Assembly (NCBI GenBank): GCA_041395325.1
Contig: JAWLAT010000034.1
Coordinates: 1 to 48,755 of the forward strand
Length of the DNA: 48,755 nt
Source: JAWLAT01 sp041395325
GTDB taxonomy: Bacteria; Pseudomonadota; Gammaproteobacteria; Xanthomonadales; SZUA-5
Reading direction: 5' to 3'
Of this stretch, positions 1 through 8,365 are shown one piece after another. Position 1 is the stretch's first letter. Each line of letters opens with the position of its first letter. The position numbers and the translations under genes are program-made. Under the pieces are notes generated by a model that saw only the letters and a program-made list of their open reading frames with translations, did not search any database and had not been told where the DNA came from.

Positions 1-2
1 TG

Positions 3-1274
3 ATGGCTCATGCACCTTCCTACTACGCCGCCAGTGCTCATCCGCAGCCAGAGCGACCTGCATTGGTTGCGGATATCGAGGCCGATGTCTGTGTAGTCGG
101 CGCTGGCTACACGGGGCTGTCGACGGCGCTCCATCTCGCCGAGGCCGGTCGCTCGGTCGTGGTGCTGGAGGCGGAGCTGGCGGGCTGGGGCGCCTCCGGT
201 CGGAACGGTGGGCAGATTGTCCACAGCTATTCACGCGACATGGATGTCATCGAACGTGCTCACGGCGCTCATGCGGCGGCGGCTCTGGGCGGCATGGCGT
301 TCGAAGGCGCGCAGATCATCCGCGAGCGCATCGAGCGCTACCACATCCAGTGCGACCATCAGGCTGGCGGCATCTATGCCGCCAAGAGTGCACGCAAGGC
401 GCGCGAACTGATCGAACACAAGGCGCTGTGGGAACGCTACGGTCATCGCCAGTTGCGGCTTGTCAGTGGGTCCGAGATCGGTCAATACGTGGGGTCGCCG
501 CTCTATCACAGCCTGCTGATCGACGACAGCGGCGGGCATATCCACCCGCTCAACCTGGCACTCGGTGAGGCGACGGCACTGGAAGGCCTGGGTGGACGCA
601 TCTTCGAGCACTCGGCGGCCGTCGCGGTTGAGCGGGGTGCGACCGCACGGGTCCGCACGGCAACGGGGAGTGTCCGAGCGCGCTCGGTCGTGCTGGCGGG
701 CAATGCCTACCTGGGCCAGTTGGAGCCCCGACTGGCTTCACGCTCCATGCCCTGCGGCACGCAGGTCATCGCCACCGAGCCGCTGGGCGAGCGGTGGCGA
801 GAAATCCTTCCGCAAAACCACTGCGTCGAGGACAACGACTTCCTGCTGGACTACTACCGGCTGAGCGCCGACCGTCGGTTGTTGTTTGGCGGTGGTGTGA
901 TCTACGGAGCGCGTGAGCCCGACCAGATCGAGCGACTCATCCGCCCTAACCTGGAGCGGACCTTTCCGCAACTCCAGGGCATCGCTTTCGACTACGCCTG
1001 GACCGGCAACTTCCTGTTGACCCTCTCACGCCTGCCGCAGATGGGGCAGCTGGCGGACAACATCTACTATTCGCAGGGTTGCTCCGGTCATGGCGTCACC
1101 TTCACGCATCTGGCGGGCCGTCTTCTTGCCGAGGCCATCGATGGACAACCGGGGCGCTTTGAAGCCTTCGCACGGTTGCCGCACCTCCCTTTCCCGGGTG
1201 GTCGCTGGCTGCGAGTGCCGCTGACCGCGCTGGGGGCGTCCTGGTATGCACTGCGCGATCGTCTCGGCGTGTAA
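3..1274 (+). CDS. puuB: gamma-glutamylputrescine oxidase (PuuB-type FAD oxidoreductase)
   Basis: This DAO-family flavoprotein of 423 residues should oxidise gamma-glutamylputrescine to the aminoaldehyde, H2O2 and ammonia in putrescine catabolism. The N-terminus carries SYYAAS, then a dinucleotide-binding GAGYTG at residues 33-38 and the GASGRNGGQ segment. Further on are SGGHIHPLNLA, AGNAYLG, SMPCGTQVI and the C-terminal PFPGGR and LRDRLGV. Length and these blocks agree closely with E. coli PuuB as I recall it, so the symbol is given with fair confidence. The ATG at base 3 overlaps a TGA at bases 1-3, suggesting translational coupling to a gene outside the window, perhaps another puu gene. A related amino-acid oxidase of the same fold is the main alternative. 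Confidence 0.9.
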   Translation: MAHAPSYYAASAHPQPERPALVADIEADVCVVGAGYTGLSTALHLAEAGRSVVVLEAELAGWGASGRNGGQIVHSYSRDMDVIERAHGAHAAAALGGMAFEGAQIIRERIERYHIQCDHQAGGIYAAKSARKARELIEHKALWERYGHRQLRLVSGSEIGQYVGSPLYHSLLIDDSGGHIHPLNLALGEATALEGLGGRIFEHSAAVAVERGATARVRTATGSVRARSVVLAGNAYLGQLEPRLASRSMPCGTQVIATEPLGERWREILPQNHCVEDNDFLLDYYRLSADRRLLFGGGVIYGAREPDQIERLIRPNLERTFPQLQGIAFDYAWTGNFLLTLSRLPQMGQLADNIYYSQGCSGHGVTFTHLAGRLLAEAIDGQPGRFEAFARLPHLPFPGGRWLRVPLTALGASWYALRDRLGV

Positions 1275-1304
1275 GCGCCTGCGTGACTGAGCGGCAATGG
1301 GGGA

Positions 1305-1333
1305 TTGACTCAGCGTGCCAGCCACCCCAAAAT
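1305..1333 (+). promoter_or_regulatory. putative sigma-70 promoter of tRNA-Arg(ACG)
   Basis: TTGACT at 1305-1310, a 17-base spacer and CAAAAT at 1328-1333 lie about 45 bases before the first tRNA gene. The -35 box is good and the -10 box matches four of six positions. The region lies between the puuB stop and the tRNA cluster, where a promoter is expected. Confidence 0.45.
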
Positions 1334-1377
1334 AGTGGGCTCGCTGTCGACCTGGGTCGGCAGCATGGGTTTGCGGA

Positions 1378-1454
1378 GCGCCCGTAGCTCAGTTGGATAG
1401 AGTACCTGGCTACGAACCAGGTGGTCGGAGGTTCGAATCCTTCCGGGCGCGCCA
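1378..1454 (+). tRNA. tRNA-Arg (anticodon ACG)
   Basis: A 77-base cloverleaf: acceptor GCGCCCG pairs with CGGGCGC, the anticodon stem CCTGG/CCAGG encloses CTACGAA with anticodon ACG, the T-arm carries GGTTCGAATCC, and CCA is encoded at 1452-1454. The A34 is normally converted to inosine by TadA to read CGU, CGC and CGA. Confidence 0.98.
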
Positions 1455-1467
1455 TTTGATGTAGACG

Positions 1468-1490
1468 AGCCCGACTTCGGTCGGGCTTTG
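1468..1490 (+). terminator. UUCG-capped hairpin after tRNA-Arg(ACG)
   Basis: AGCCCGAC (1468-1475), a TTCG loop and GTCGGGCT (1480-1487) form a perfect 8-bp stem followed by a short, interrupted T-rich stretch. It probably ends or trims the first tRNA transcript; a new promoter-like pair follows at 1505. Confidence 0.6.
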
Positions 1491-1504
1491 AGTTTGTGGA
1501 TGCG

Positions 1505-1534
1505 TTGACCCGGCTTCGTGTGCGGCCGTAGCAT
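1505..1534 (+). promoter_or_regulatory. putative promoter of the tRNA-Pro to tRNA-Leu cluster
   Basis: TTGACC at 1505-1510, an 18-base spacer and TAGCAT at 1529-1534 stand 28 bases before tRNA-Pro and directly after a terminator-like hairpin. The boxes are moderate matches, so this is an inference. Confidence 0.4.
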
Positions 1535-1561
1535 TCGGTGGCTGACAAGGTGGTTCGTCGT

Positions 1562-1638
1562 CGGGGTATAGCGCAGTCTGGTAGCGCGCCAGCTTTGGGA
1601 GCTGGATGTCGGGGGTTCGAATCCCTCTACCCCGACCA
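1562..1638 (+). tRNA. tRNA-Pro (anticodon TGG)
   Basis: 77 bases with acceptor CGGGGTA/TACCCCG, the anticodon loop TTTGGGA in a CCAGC/GCTGG stem giving anticodon TGG, a GGGTTCGAATCC T-arm and encoded CCA at 1636-1638. Confidence 0.98.
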
Positions 1639-1685
1639 ACTCCCGCCGCTGTTGCGGAGGTGGGATGTAGTCTGCAGCGTGATCT

Positions 1686-1762
1686 GCGCCCGTAGCTCAA
1701 CGGGACAGAGCATCGGCCTTCTAAGCCGAGGGTTGCAGGTTCGAGTCCTGCCGGGCGCGCCA
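1686..1762 (+). tRNA. tRNA-Arg (anticodon TCT)
   Basis: 77 bases with the same acceptor stem as tRNA-Arg(ACG) (GCGCCCG/CGGGCGC). The anticodon loop CTTCTAA in a TCGGC/GCCGA stem gives anticodon TCT, which reads AGA and AGG. CCA is encoded at 1760-1762. Confidence 0.98.
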
Positions 1763-1795
1763 GACACGCAGACAGATGGGTTTTTGGTTTTGCTG

Positions 1796-1871
1796 GTGGT
1801 CGTAGCTCAGTTGGTAGAGCAGCGGATTGTGATTCCGCCGGTCGTGGGTTCGAGCCCCATCGATCACCCCA
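1796..1871 (+). tRNA. tRNA-His (anticodon GTG)
   Basis: 76 bases with acceptor GTGGTCG/CGATCAC and anticodon loop TTGTGAT (GTG). The genomic G at 1795 can pair with C73 (1868) and serve as the G-1 identity base of tRNA-His; including it makes the gene 1795-1871. CCA is encoded at 1869-1871. Confidence 0.97.
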
Positions 1872-1911
1872 AATTCACCCGTAGCTCGCAAGGCGACGGG
1901 TAGCGTTTCAA

Positions 1912-1986
1912 GGGCCGTTAGCTCAATGGTAGAGCAGCTGACTCTTAATCAGTAGGTTCGGGGTTCGAGTCCCTGACGGCCCACCA
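1912..1986 (+). tRNA. tRNA-Lys (anticodon CTT)
   Basis: 75 bases with acceptor GGGCCGT/ACGGCCC, anticodon loop CTCTTAA in a GCTGA/TCAGT stem giving CTT, and encoded CCA at 1984-1986. Confidence 0.97.
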
Positions 1987-2032
1987 ATCCTGAGGCGAAA
2001 GGCTCTGCTCGAAAGAGTCACTGGAGCGCTGT

Positions 2033-2117
2033 GCGAAAGTGGCGGAACTGGTAGACGCGCTGGATTTAGGTTCCAGTGGGGCAACCCGTGAGAGTTCGAG
2101 TCTCTCCTTTCGCACCA
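2033..2117 (+). tRNA. tRNA-Leu (anticodon TAG)
   Basis: 85-base class II tRNA with acceptor GCGAAAG/CTTTCGC, anticodon loop TTTAGGT in a CTGGA/TCCAG stem (anticodon TAG), a long variable arm (GGGGCAACCC) and encoded CCA at 2115-2117. It lies only 48 bases before the tig start and may be cotranscribed with it. Confidence 0.97.
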
Positions 2118-2165
2118 ACTATCCACCGGCCTGGCAGCGAGTCCGGGCCAGTCTCTGGAGGATCC

Positions 2166-3494
2166 ATGCAAGTTACGGTCGAGAATCTGGGTGGCTTGGG
2201 CCGCCGTCTCCGCGTCGAAGTCCCGGCTCAGACGTTCCAGCAAAGGATCGACCAGCAGCTGCGTGACTACGCACGCCGCGCGAATATCAAGGGCTTCCGT
2301 CGCGGCAAGGTGCCTGCGACGGTGATCGAACAGCGCTTTGGGCAGCAGATTCGCAACGATGTACGGCAGGATCTGGTTCGCGAGACGCTGGGCGAGGCGC
2401 TGAACAAGGAAGGCCTGCGGCCGGCAGCCAATCCGGCCGTCAACGCCGATGCCTCGGCCGAGAACTTCGCCTACACCGCCACCTTCGACGTGCTGCCGGA
2501 GATTGGTGCGATCGACGTCGCCGACCTGCAGATCGAGCGCGAGGAAGCGTCGGTTGCCGATGCCGACATCGATCGCATGATCGACAATCTGCGCAAGCAG
2601 CGCACCGCCTATCGCCCGGCCGAGCGCGCGGCGCAGGAAGGCGACATGGCCGCTTTCGAGTATTTCGTGCAAGCCGGCGAGCAGCGAATCCCTGCCGAAG
2701 GCCTGGAGCGCGGTGCGACGATCCTGGGTCAGGGTGCCGTTTTCCCCGAACTGGAACAGGTGTTGGTGGGGCTGTCGGTCGGTGATCAGTTCCAGACCGA
2801 CATGACGTTCCCCAACGACTATCGTGAAGCCGGCCTGGCCGGCAAGAGCGCCAGCATCCAGGGCAAGCTGCTCAAGCTCAGCGAGCCGCAGATGCCCGAG
2901 GCCGATGCGGACTTCATCCGCAGCTTTGGCGTGGCCGATGGCGACATGGAGAGCTTCCGTCGCGAGATTCGCGCCAACCTGGAGCGCGAATTGAGTTCGG
3001 CGCTGTCGGCCCGGCTGCGCGGTGCGGTGGTCGAGAAGCTGGTGCAGAAGTACGAATCGGTCGAAGTGCCGGCGAGTCTGCTGGACATGGAGAGCCGGGC
3101 TCTGCAGGAGCGCGATGCCAATGAGTTGCGTCGGCGCGCCCAGCAGGCCGGTCATGCCGAGGCACCGCCTCCGCCGGCGCTGGATAGCTACGCCGAGTCG
3201 GCGCGCAAGCGCGTGCGTGCAGGCATGCTGCTGAACGAGATCGCCGTGCAGCAGAGCCTGCGACTGGACCCCGCTCGGGTTGAGGCGGCCATCGCGCAGG
3301 TGGCTTCCACCTACGAGGACCCGGCCGAGGTCATCCAGTGGTATCGGCAGTCGCCAGATCTGATGCGTTCGGTGCAGAATCGCGTGATGGAAGAGCAGGT
3401 CGCCGAATGGGTGGCCTCCAAGGCGCAGGTGACGGCGGTCGAGCGGAGCTTTACCGACATCGTTGCGCCGCCGAGCAGCGGGAGTGCCGCGTGA
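2166..3494 (+). CDS. tig: trigger factor, ribosome-associated chaperone
   Basis: The 442-residue trigger factor binds ribosomal protein L23 at the exit tunnel and receives nascent chains. The N-terminal domain contains the ribosome-docking signature GFRRGKVP at residues 43-50. A FKBP-type prolyl isomerase domain follows around residues 155-240, then the helical C-terminal arms. The ATG at 2166 is chosen because GGAGG precedes it and MQVTVENLGG is the normal trigger factor beginning. Upstream in-frame sequence overlaps tRNA-Leu and is not coding. The stop overlaps the GTG of clpP, so tig and clpP are translationally coupled. A separate promoter before tig is not evident. Confidence 0.98.
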   Translation: MQVTVENLGGLGRRLRVEVPAQTFQQRIDQQLRDYARRANIKGFRRGKVPATVIEQRFGQQIRNDVRQDLVRETLGEALNKEGLRPAANPAVNADASAENFAYTATFDVLPEIGAIDVADLQIEREEASVADADIDRMIDNLRKQRTAYRPAERAAQEGDMAAFEYFVQAGEQRIPAEGLERGATILGQGAVFPELEQVLVGLSVGDQFQTDMTFPNDYREAGLAGKSASIQGKLLKLSEPQMPEADADFIRSFGVADGDMESFRREIRANLERELSSALSARLRGAVVEKLVQKYESVEVPASLLDMESRALQERDANELRRRAQQAGHAEAPPPPALDSYAESARKRVRAGMLLNEIAVQQSLRLDPARVEAAIAQVASTYEDPAEVIQWYRQSPDLMRSVQNRVMEEQVAEWVASKAQVTAVERSFTDIVAPPSSGSAA

Positions 3495-4114
3495 GCGAGA
3501 TTCGCAATCTGAACATGGTGCCCATCGTCGTCGAGCAGAGTGCTCGCGGCGAGCGCGCCTATGACATCTACTCGCGCCTGCTGAAGGAGCGAGTGATCTT
3601 CATCTGCGGGCCCATCGACGATTACATGGCCAATGTGATCGTGGCCCAGCTGTTGTTTCTGGAGTCCGACAATCCGGACAAGGACATCAGTGTCTACATC
3701 AACAGCCCGGGTGGTGTGGTCACGGCCGGCATGGCGATCTACGACACGATGCAGTTCCTCAAGCCCGATGTCAGCACGATGTGCATTGGACAGGCCTGCA
3801 GCATGGGCGCTCTGTTGCTGGCGGCCGGGGCGGCCGGCAAGCGTTACAGCCTGCCGAATTCCCGCGTGATGATTCATCAGCCGCTGGGTGGTTTCCAGGG
3901 GCAGGCGTCGGACATCGATATCCATGCTCGCGAGATTCTGAAGATGCGGGATCGTCTGAACGAGATCCTCGCTCACCACACCGGTCAGCCCATCGAGCGG
4001 GTGGCCCAGGACACCGATCGCGACAACTTCATGGGCGCTGCGGACGCGGCCAAATACGGGTTGATCGACAAGGTCGTCGAAAAGCGTGCCGAGAGCACGG
4101 TCAAGCCGGGCTGA
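3491..4114 (+). CDS. clpP: ATP-dependent Clp protease proteolytic subunit
   Basis: ClpP (207 residues from the GTG at 3491) forms the tetradecameric serine protease chamber that ClpX or ClpA feeds. The catalytic triad is visible as Ser104 in CSMGALLL, His129 in MIHQPLGG and Asp178, with the same spacing as in E. coli. The blocks INSPGGVVTAGMAIYDTM and PNSRVMIHQP are diagnostic. The GTG overlaps the tig stop (GTGA). Upstream in-frame codons would run through the tig gene and are rejected. clpX follows after 86 bases on the same strand, the usual order. Confidence 0.98.
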   Translation: MSEIRNLNMVPIVVEQSARGERAYDIYSRLLKERVIFICGPIDDYMANVIVAQLLFLESDNPDKDISVYINSPGGVVTAGMAIYDTMQFLKPDVSTMCIGQACSMGALLLAAGAAGKRYSLPNSRVMIHQPLGGFQGQASDIDIHAREILKMRDRLNEILAHHTGQPIERVAQDTDRDNFMGAADAAKYGLIDKVVEKRAESTVKPG

Positions 4115-4200
4115 GAGGCCCGGCCAGACGAATCTGCTGTGCTATTCTCGGGCCGTCCTGAAGGCCAAGTTGACACGGCCAGAGCGAGGGTCGGACGCGA

Positions 4201-5490
4201 ATGAGTGAAGAACGTAGCGGTCGCGGCAGCGATCCGGCCAAGGTGCTGTACTGCTCCTTTTGCGGCAAGAGCCAGCACGAGGTTCGCAAACTCATCGCTG
4301 GTCCCAGCGTCTTCATCTGCGACGAGTGCGTCGAGCTCTGCAACGACATCATCCGCGAGGAACTCGAAGAGAAGGCCCCCGCGGCACGCAGCAGCCTGCC
4401 CAAACCGCGCGAGATTCTCGAGGCGCTGGACCAATATGTGATCGGCCAACAGCGCGCCAAGAAGGTGCTGTCGGTGGCCGTCCACAATCATTACAAGCGA
4501 CTGGAATCACGCCAGCGCAACGACGATGTGGAACTGGCCAAGAGCAATATTCTGCTGATCGGTCCGACCGGTTCCGGCAAGACGCTGCTGGCCGAAACCC
4601 TGGCTCGTTTGCTCAACGTACCGTTCACGATTGCCGATGCGACGACGCTGACCGAAGCCGGATACGTTGGCGAGGATGTCGAGAACATCATCCAGAAGCT
4701 GTTGCAGAAGTGCGACTACGACGTTGAGAAGGCCCAGACCGGCATCGTTTACATCGATGAGATCGACAAGATCTCGCGCAAGAGCGAAAACCCGTCGATC
4801 ACCCGTGATGTCTCCGGCGAAGGCGTCCAGCAGGCACTGCTGAAGCTGATCGAAGGCACGGTGGCCAGCGTGCCGCCGCAGGGTGGTCGCAAGCATCCCC
4901 AGCAGGAGTTTCTGCAGGTGGATACCCGCAACATCCTGTTTATTTGCGGTGGCGCCTTTGCAGGCCTGGAGCGTGTTATCCAGGCGCGCAGCAGTTCCAC
5001 CGGCATCGGCTTTGGTGCCGATGTGCAGAGCCGCGATGGCAACAGCAGTGTGGGGCAGGTGCTGCGCGACGTTGAGCCGGAAGATCTGGTGAAGTATGGC
5101 CTGATCCCCGAGTTCGTCGGCCGGTTGCCGGTCGTGGCCACGCTGGAGGAACTGGATGAAAGTGCGCTGGTCAAGATTCTCACCGAGCCGCGCAATGCGC
5201 TGACCAAGCAGTTCAAGCGACTGTTCGAGATGGAGAAGGTCGAGTTGGAATTCCGGCCCGACGCGCTCAGTGCCATTGCTCGCAAGGCGCTGGCCCGCAA
5301 GACGGGCGCCCGCGGTCTGCGCACCATCGTCGAAGGCGTCCTGTTGGACACCATGTTCGATCTGCCCTCGCTGGAGAATGTCTCCAAGGTGGTGATTGAC
5401 GAAGCCGTGATTCAGGGTTCGGCCGAACCTTATCTGATCTACGACGGCAACACGGCGGCCGTCGCGCCCAGTCGTGCAGCCGGCGACTGA
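4201..5490 (+). CDS. clpX: Clp protease ATP-binding specificity subunit ClpX
   Basis: ClpX (429 residues) is the hexameric AAA+ unfoldase that recognises tagged substrates and translocates them into ClpP. The N-terminal zinc-binding domain begins with CSFC (Cys18, Cys21) and is completed by CDEC. Walker A GPTGSGKT is at residues 121-128 and Walker B ends in Asp186-Glu187. The pore motif GYVGEDVE, the ClpP-docking region and the sensor II region GARGLRTIVE are all present. The length is close to that of E. coli ClpX (424). TTGACA occurs about 30 bases before the start, but I cannot match a -10 box to it. It could share a transcript with tig-clpP. Confidence 0.98.
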   Translation: MSEERSGRGSDPAKVLYCSFCGKSQHEVRKLIAGPSVFICDECVELCNDIIREELEEKAPAARSSLPKPREILEALDQYVIGQQRAKKVLSVAVHNHYKRLESRQRNDDVELAKSNILLIGPTGSGKTLLAETLARLLNVPFTIADATTLTEAGYVGEDVENIIQKLLQKCDYDVEKAQTGIVYIDEIDKISRKSENPSITRDVSGEGVQQALLKLIEGTVASVPPQGGRKHPQQEFLQVDTRNILFICGGAFAGLERVIQARSSSTGIGFGADVQSRDGNSSVGQVLRDVEPEDLVKYGLIPEFVGRLPVVATLEELDESALVKILTEPRNALTKQFKRLFEMEKVELEFRPDALSAIARKALARKTGARGLRTIVEGVLLDTMFDLPSLENVSKVVIDEAVIQGSAEPYLIYDGNTAAVAPSRAAGD

Positions 5491-5546
5491 AGCGTCGCCC
5501 CGCTGAACTGACGCCAGCGCAATCTCGCTGCATTCACGCAGCGACA

Positions 5547-5575
5547 CTTGCAATTCCGGTTCGTAGGCCCTATTC
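5547..5575 (+). promoter_or_regulatory. putative sigma-32 heat-shock promoter of lon
   Basis: CTTGCAA at 5547-5553, a 14-base spacer and CCCTATTC at 5568-5575 match the RpoH consensus (CTTGAAA, 13-17 bases, CCCCATNT) at six of seven positions in the -35 box and most of the -10 box. It lies about 50 bases before the lon start. Sigma-32 control of lon is established in E. coli, which supports the reading. Confidence 0.6.
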
Positions 5576-5581
5576 CCGTGA

Positions 5582-5611
5582 ACCAGGGCGGCATTCTGGC
5601 CGCCCCCTGGT
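5582..5611 (+). promoter_or_regulatory. hairpin in the lon mRNA leader
   Basis: ACCAGGGCGGC (5582-5592) can pair with GCCGCCCCCTGGT (5599-5611), with two unpaired C residues and a 6-base loop. The 3' arm ends two bases before the AGGAG ribosome binding site of lon at 5613-5617. It could be a weak terminator for clpX or a structured leader; there is no T-run. Confidence 0.45.
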
Positions 5612-5623
5612 CAGGAGTGTTTG

Positions 5624-8125
5624 ATGTCCGATCGTTTGTTGACCGGCGAAGTGGCGGGCGAAGTGGTCGCCCCGGTCTTGCCCCTTCGCGATGTCGTGGT
5701 CTTTCCGCACATGGTGATCCCGCTGTTCGTGGGGCGCGAGAAGTCGATCCGCGCTCTGGAATTGGCGATGACGCGCGACAAGCAGATCCTGCTGGTGGCG
5801 CAACGCTCGCCCGATACCGACGACCCCGCTGCGGACGATCTGTACGGTTTTGGCTGTCTGGCGACGATCCTGCAATTGCTGAAGCTGCCGGACGGCACCA
5901 TCAAGGTCCTGGTGGAAGGCGTGCACCGCGTTCAGGTGCTCGAGATGTTCGACGAAGATGAGGTCTTCAGTGGCCGCGGTCGCCAGGTGGATTCCTACAT
6001 CGAGCGCGATGCGCGAGAGATTGATGTCCTCACTCGCTCGCTGGTCGGTCAGTTCGAGCAGTTTCTCAAGCTCAATCGCAAGCTGCCGCCTGAATTGCTG
6101 ACCACGCTGGCCGGCATCGAGGATCCCAGCCGACTGGCCGATACTGTTGCTGCGCATCTGTCGGTCAAGCTGTCTGACAAGCAGGACGTGCTCGAAACCG
6201 CTGAACTGGGCCGCCGCCTGGAAGCGCTGATTTCTCTCGTCGACGGCGAAATCGACGTACTGCAGATCGAGAAGCGGATCCGCGGTCGGGTCAAGTCGCA
6301 GATGGAGAAAAGTCAGCGCGAGTACTACCTGAACGAGCAGATGAAGGCGATCCAGAAAGAGTTGGGCGAGATGGAAGACGCGCCCAATGAACTGGAAGAT
6401 CTGACCCGTCGAATCGCCGAGGCCGGCATGCCCAAGGCGGTCGAGGCCAAGGCGCGCACCGAGCTCAACAAGCTCAAGATGATGTCGCCGATGTCCGCCG
6501 AAGCCACGGTGGTGCGCAACTACATCGACTGGCTGCTCAATGTGCCGTGGAAGCAACGTGCCCGCATCCGTCGCGATCTGGCCGCGGCCGAGCAGGTGCT
6601 CGACGAGGACCATTTCGGCCTTGAGAAGGTCAAGGAACGGATTCTTGAGTACCTTGCCGTGCAACAGCGGGTGCGCAAGATGAAAGGGCCCATCCTCTGC
6701 CTGGTGGGCCCGCCGGGCGTGGGCAAGACCTCGCTCGGTCAGTCAATTGCCCGCGCGACCAATCGCAAGTTCGTGCGGATGTCCCTCGGTGGCGTCCGGG
6801 ACGAAGCCGAAATTCGTGGCCATCGCCGGACATACATCGGCGCGCTGCCCGGCCGGGTGGTGCAGAACCTGTCCAAGGCCGGTTCGCGCAATCCGCTCTT
6901 CATGCTCGACGAGTTGGACAAGATGAGCATGGATTTCCGCGGTGATCCGTCGTCGGCGCTGCTGGAGGTGCTCGACCCGGAACAGAACCACAGCTTCAAC
7001 GACCACTATCTGGAAGTCGATCTGGATCTGTCCGAGGTGATGTTCATTGCGACGGCCAATTCGCTGAACATCCCACCGGCCTTGCTGGACCGGATGGAGG
7101 TCATTCGCATCCCGGGTTACACCGAGGACGAGAAACTCAACATCGCCAGACGCTATCTGTTGCCCAAGCAGATGAAGGCCAACGGCCTCAAGCCCGAGGA
7201 GCTGAGCGTCTCAGATGCGGCCATGGTCGACATCATTCGCTACTACACGCGCGAATCGGGTGTGCGCAATCTGGAGCGTGAGGTCTCGAAGATCTGCCGC
7301 AAGGTGGTCAAGGAAATCTCTCTGACCGAGAGCAAGGCAGGCAAGGGCAAGTCAACCGCCGCCAAGGCGGGGAGCAAGCCCGCGCGCAAGTCTGCCAAGA
7401 CGCTGACCGCCATTTCGATCACGCCGAAGAATCTCGCCAAGTACCTGGGCGTCCGACGCTTCCAGTACGGCCGCGCCGAGGACCGCGATGAGATCGGGCT
7501 GGTCACCGGTTTGGCCTGGACCGAGGTGGGTGGCGAGCTGCTGAGCATCGAAGCCAGCACCGTATCGGGCAAGGGCAAACTGCTGCACACCGGTCATCTG
7601 GGTGAGGTGATGCAGGAATCCATCCAGGCTGCGCTGAGCGTGGTGCGCAGCCGTAGCGAACAGTTGGGCGTTGACCCGGATTTCCACCAGAAATTCGACA
7701 TCCATGTCCATGTGCCCGAGGGGGCGACGCCGAAGGATGGCCCCAGCGCAGGCATCGCGATGTGTACCGCACTGGTGTCTTCGCTGACGCGGATTCCGGT
7801 GCGCTCGGACGTGGCAATGACGGGCGAGATCACGCTGCGCGGTCGGGTTCTGCCCATCGGTGGACTGAAGGAGAAGTTGTTGGCTGCCCATCGCGGTGGC
7901 ATCAAGACGGTGCTGATACCCGAGGACAACCAGAAGGACCTGGCCGATATCCCGAAGAACATCACCCAAGCGCTGAAGATCAAGCCGGTGCGTTGGATTG
8001 ATGAAGTGCTGGCGTTGGCCCTGAGTGAGGTGCCGCAGCCTCGACAAGGCGGGCAAGGTGAAGCCGCTGCCGCGCCGGCCGAGTCGGACGACGCGAGCAG
8101 CACGGCGGGTGTCCGTCCTCACTGA
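5624..8125 (+). CDS. lon: ATP-dependent protease Lon
   Basis: Lon (833 residues) degrades misfolded and regulatory proteins in the cytoplasm. The order is a LAN/PUA-like N-terminal domain (VLPLRDVVVFPHMVIPLFVG), a coiled-coil linker, the AAA+ module with Walker A GPPGVGKT, and the protease domain. The catalytic dyad is Ser708 in PKDGPSAGIAM and Lys751 in LKEKLLAAH. The ATG at 5624 sits six bases after AGGAG; the in-frame TTG one codon earlier is less likely. A low-complexity Lys/Ala/Ser-rich insert around residue 570, between the AAA+ and protease domains, explains much of the extra length over E. coli Lon (784). Confidence 0.98.
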   Translation: MSDRLLTGEVAGEVVAPVLPLRDVVVFPHMVIPLFVGREKSIRALELAMTRDKQILLVAQRSPDTDDPAADDLYGFGCLATILQLLKLPDGTIKVLVEGVHRVQVLEMFDEDEVFSGRGRQVDSYIERDAREIDVLTRSLVGQFEQFLKLNRKLPPELLTTLAGIEDPSRLADTVAAHLSVKLSDKQDVLETAELGRRLEALISLVDGEIDVLQIEKRIRGRVKSQMEKSQREYYLNEQMKAIQKELGEMEDAPNELEDLTRRIAEAGMPKAVEAKARTELNKLKMMSPMSAEATVVRNYIDWLLNVPWKQRARIRRDLAAAEQVLDEDHFGLEKVKERILEYLAVQQRVRKMKGPILCLVGPPGVGKTSLGQSIARATNRKFVRMSLGGVRDEAEIRGHRRTYIGALPGRVVQNLSKAGSRNPLFMLDELDKMSMDFRGDPSSALLEVLDPEQNHSFNDHYLEVDLDLSEVMFIATANSLNIPPALLDRMEVIRIPGYTEDEKLNIARRYLLPKQMKANGLKPEELSVSDAAMVDIIRYYTRESGVRNLEREVSKICRKVVKEISLTESKAGKGKSTAAKAGSKPARKSAKTLTAISITPKNLAKYLGVRRFQYGRAEDRDEIGLVTGLAWTEVGGELLSIEASTVSGKGKLLHTGHLGEVMQESIQAALSVVRSRSEQLGVDPDFHQKFDIHVHVPEGATPKDGPSAGIAMCTALVSSLTRIPVRSDVAMTGEITLRGRVLPIGGLKEKLLAAHRGGIKTVLIPEDNQKDLADIPKNITQALKIKPVRWIDEVLALALSEVPQPRQGGQGEAAAAPAESDDASSTAGVRPH

Positions 8126-8201
8126 TTGACCGCCGGCGTCACGCCAGAGGGCCGAAACTGCGGTGCAATTGTGGACTTTGACGCCGATCGGCATAAGTTC
8201 C

Positions 8202-8230
8202 TTGCCGGTCCCATGGTGCACTGGTATAAC
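8202..8230 (+). promoter_or_regulatory. putative sigma-70 promoter of hupB
   Basis: TTGCCG at 8202-8207, exactly 17 bases, then TATAAC at 8225-8230. A GC-rich discriminator (TCGCGCGCGCC) follows, as in growth-rate-controlled promoters. The hupB start is about 135 bases downstream, leaving a long leader. Confidence 0.65.
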
Positions 8231-8365
8231 TCGCGCGCGCCCTAATAAGCGCGCAGTGACGGGCCTTTGAGGCTCCCTGCAGCGCGCGCAACCCTGATAG
8301 CCAAGACAACGACAAACCCAACGGCGCACCCCAAACCATCGCGCCGACACGCCAAGGGAGTTCCC

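Noticed and set aside
1378..2117. Integration site in the tRNA cluster
   Set aside because: All six tRNAs are intact and no integrase, direct repeat or foreign segment is beside them.
1923..3155. 410-codon minus-strand frame across tRNA genes and tig
   Set aside because: It runs through tRNA-Lys and tRNA-Leu and is antisense to trigger factor.
5581..5611. Hairpin before lon as the clpX terminator
   Set aside because: No T-run follows, it lies downstream of the likely lon transcription start, and it abuts the lon ribosome binding site, so a leader structure is preferred.
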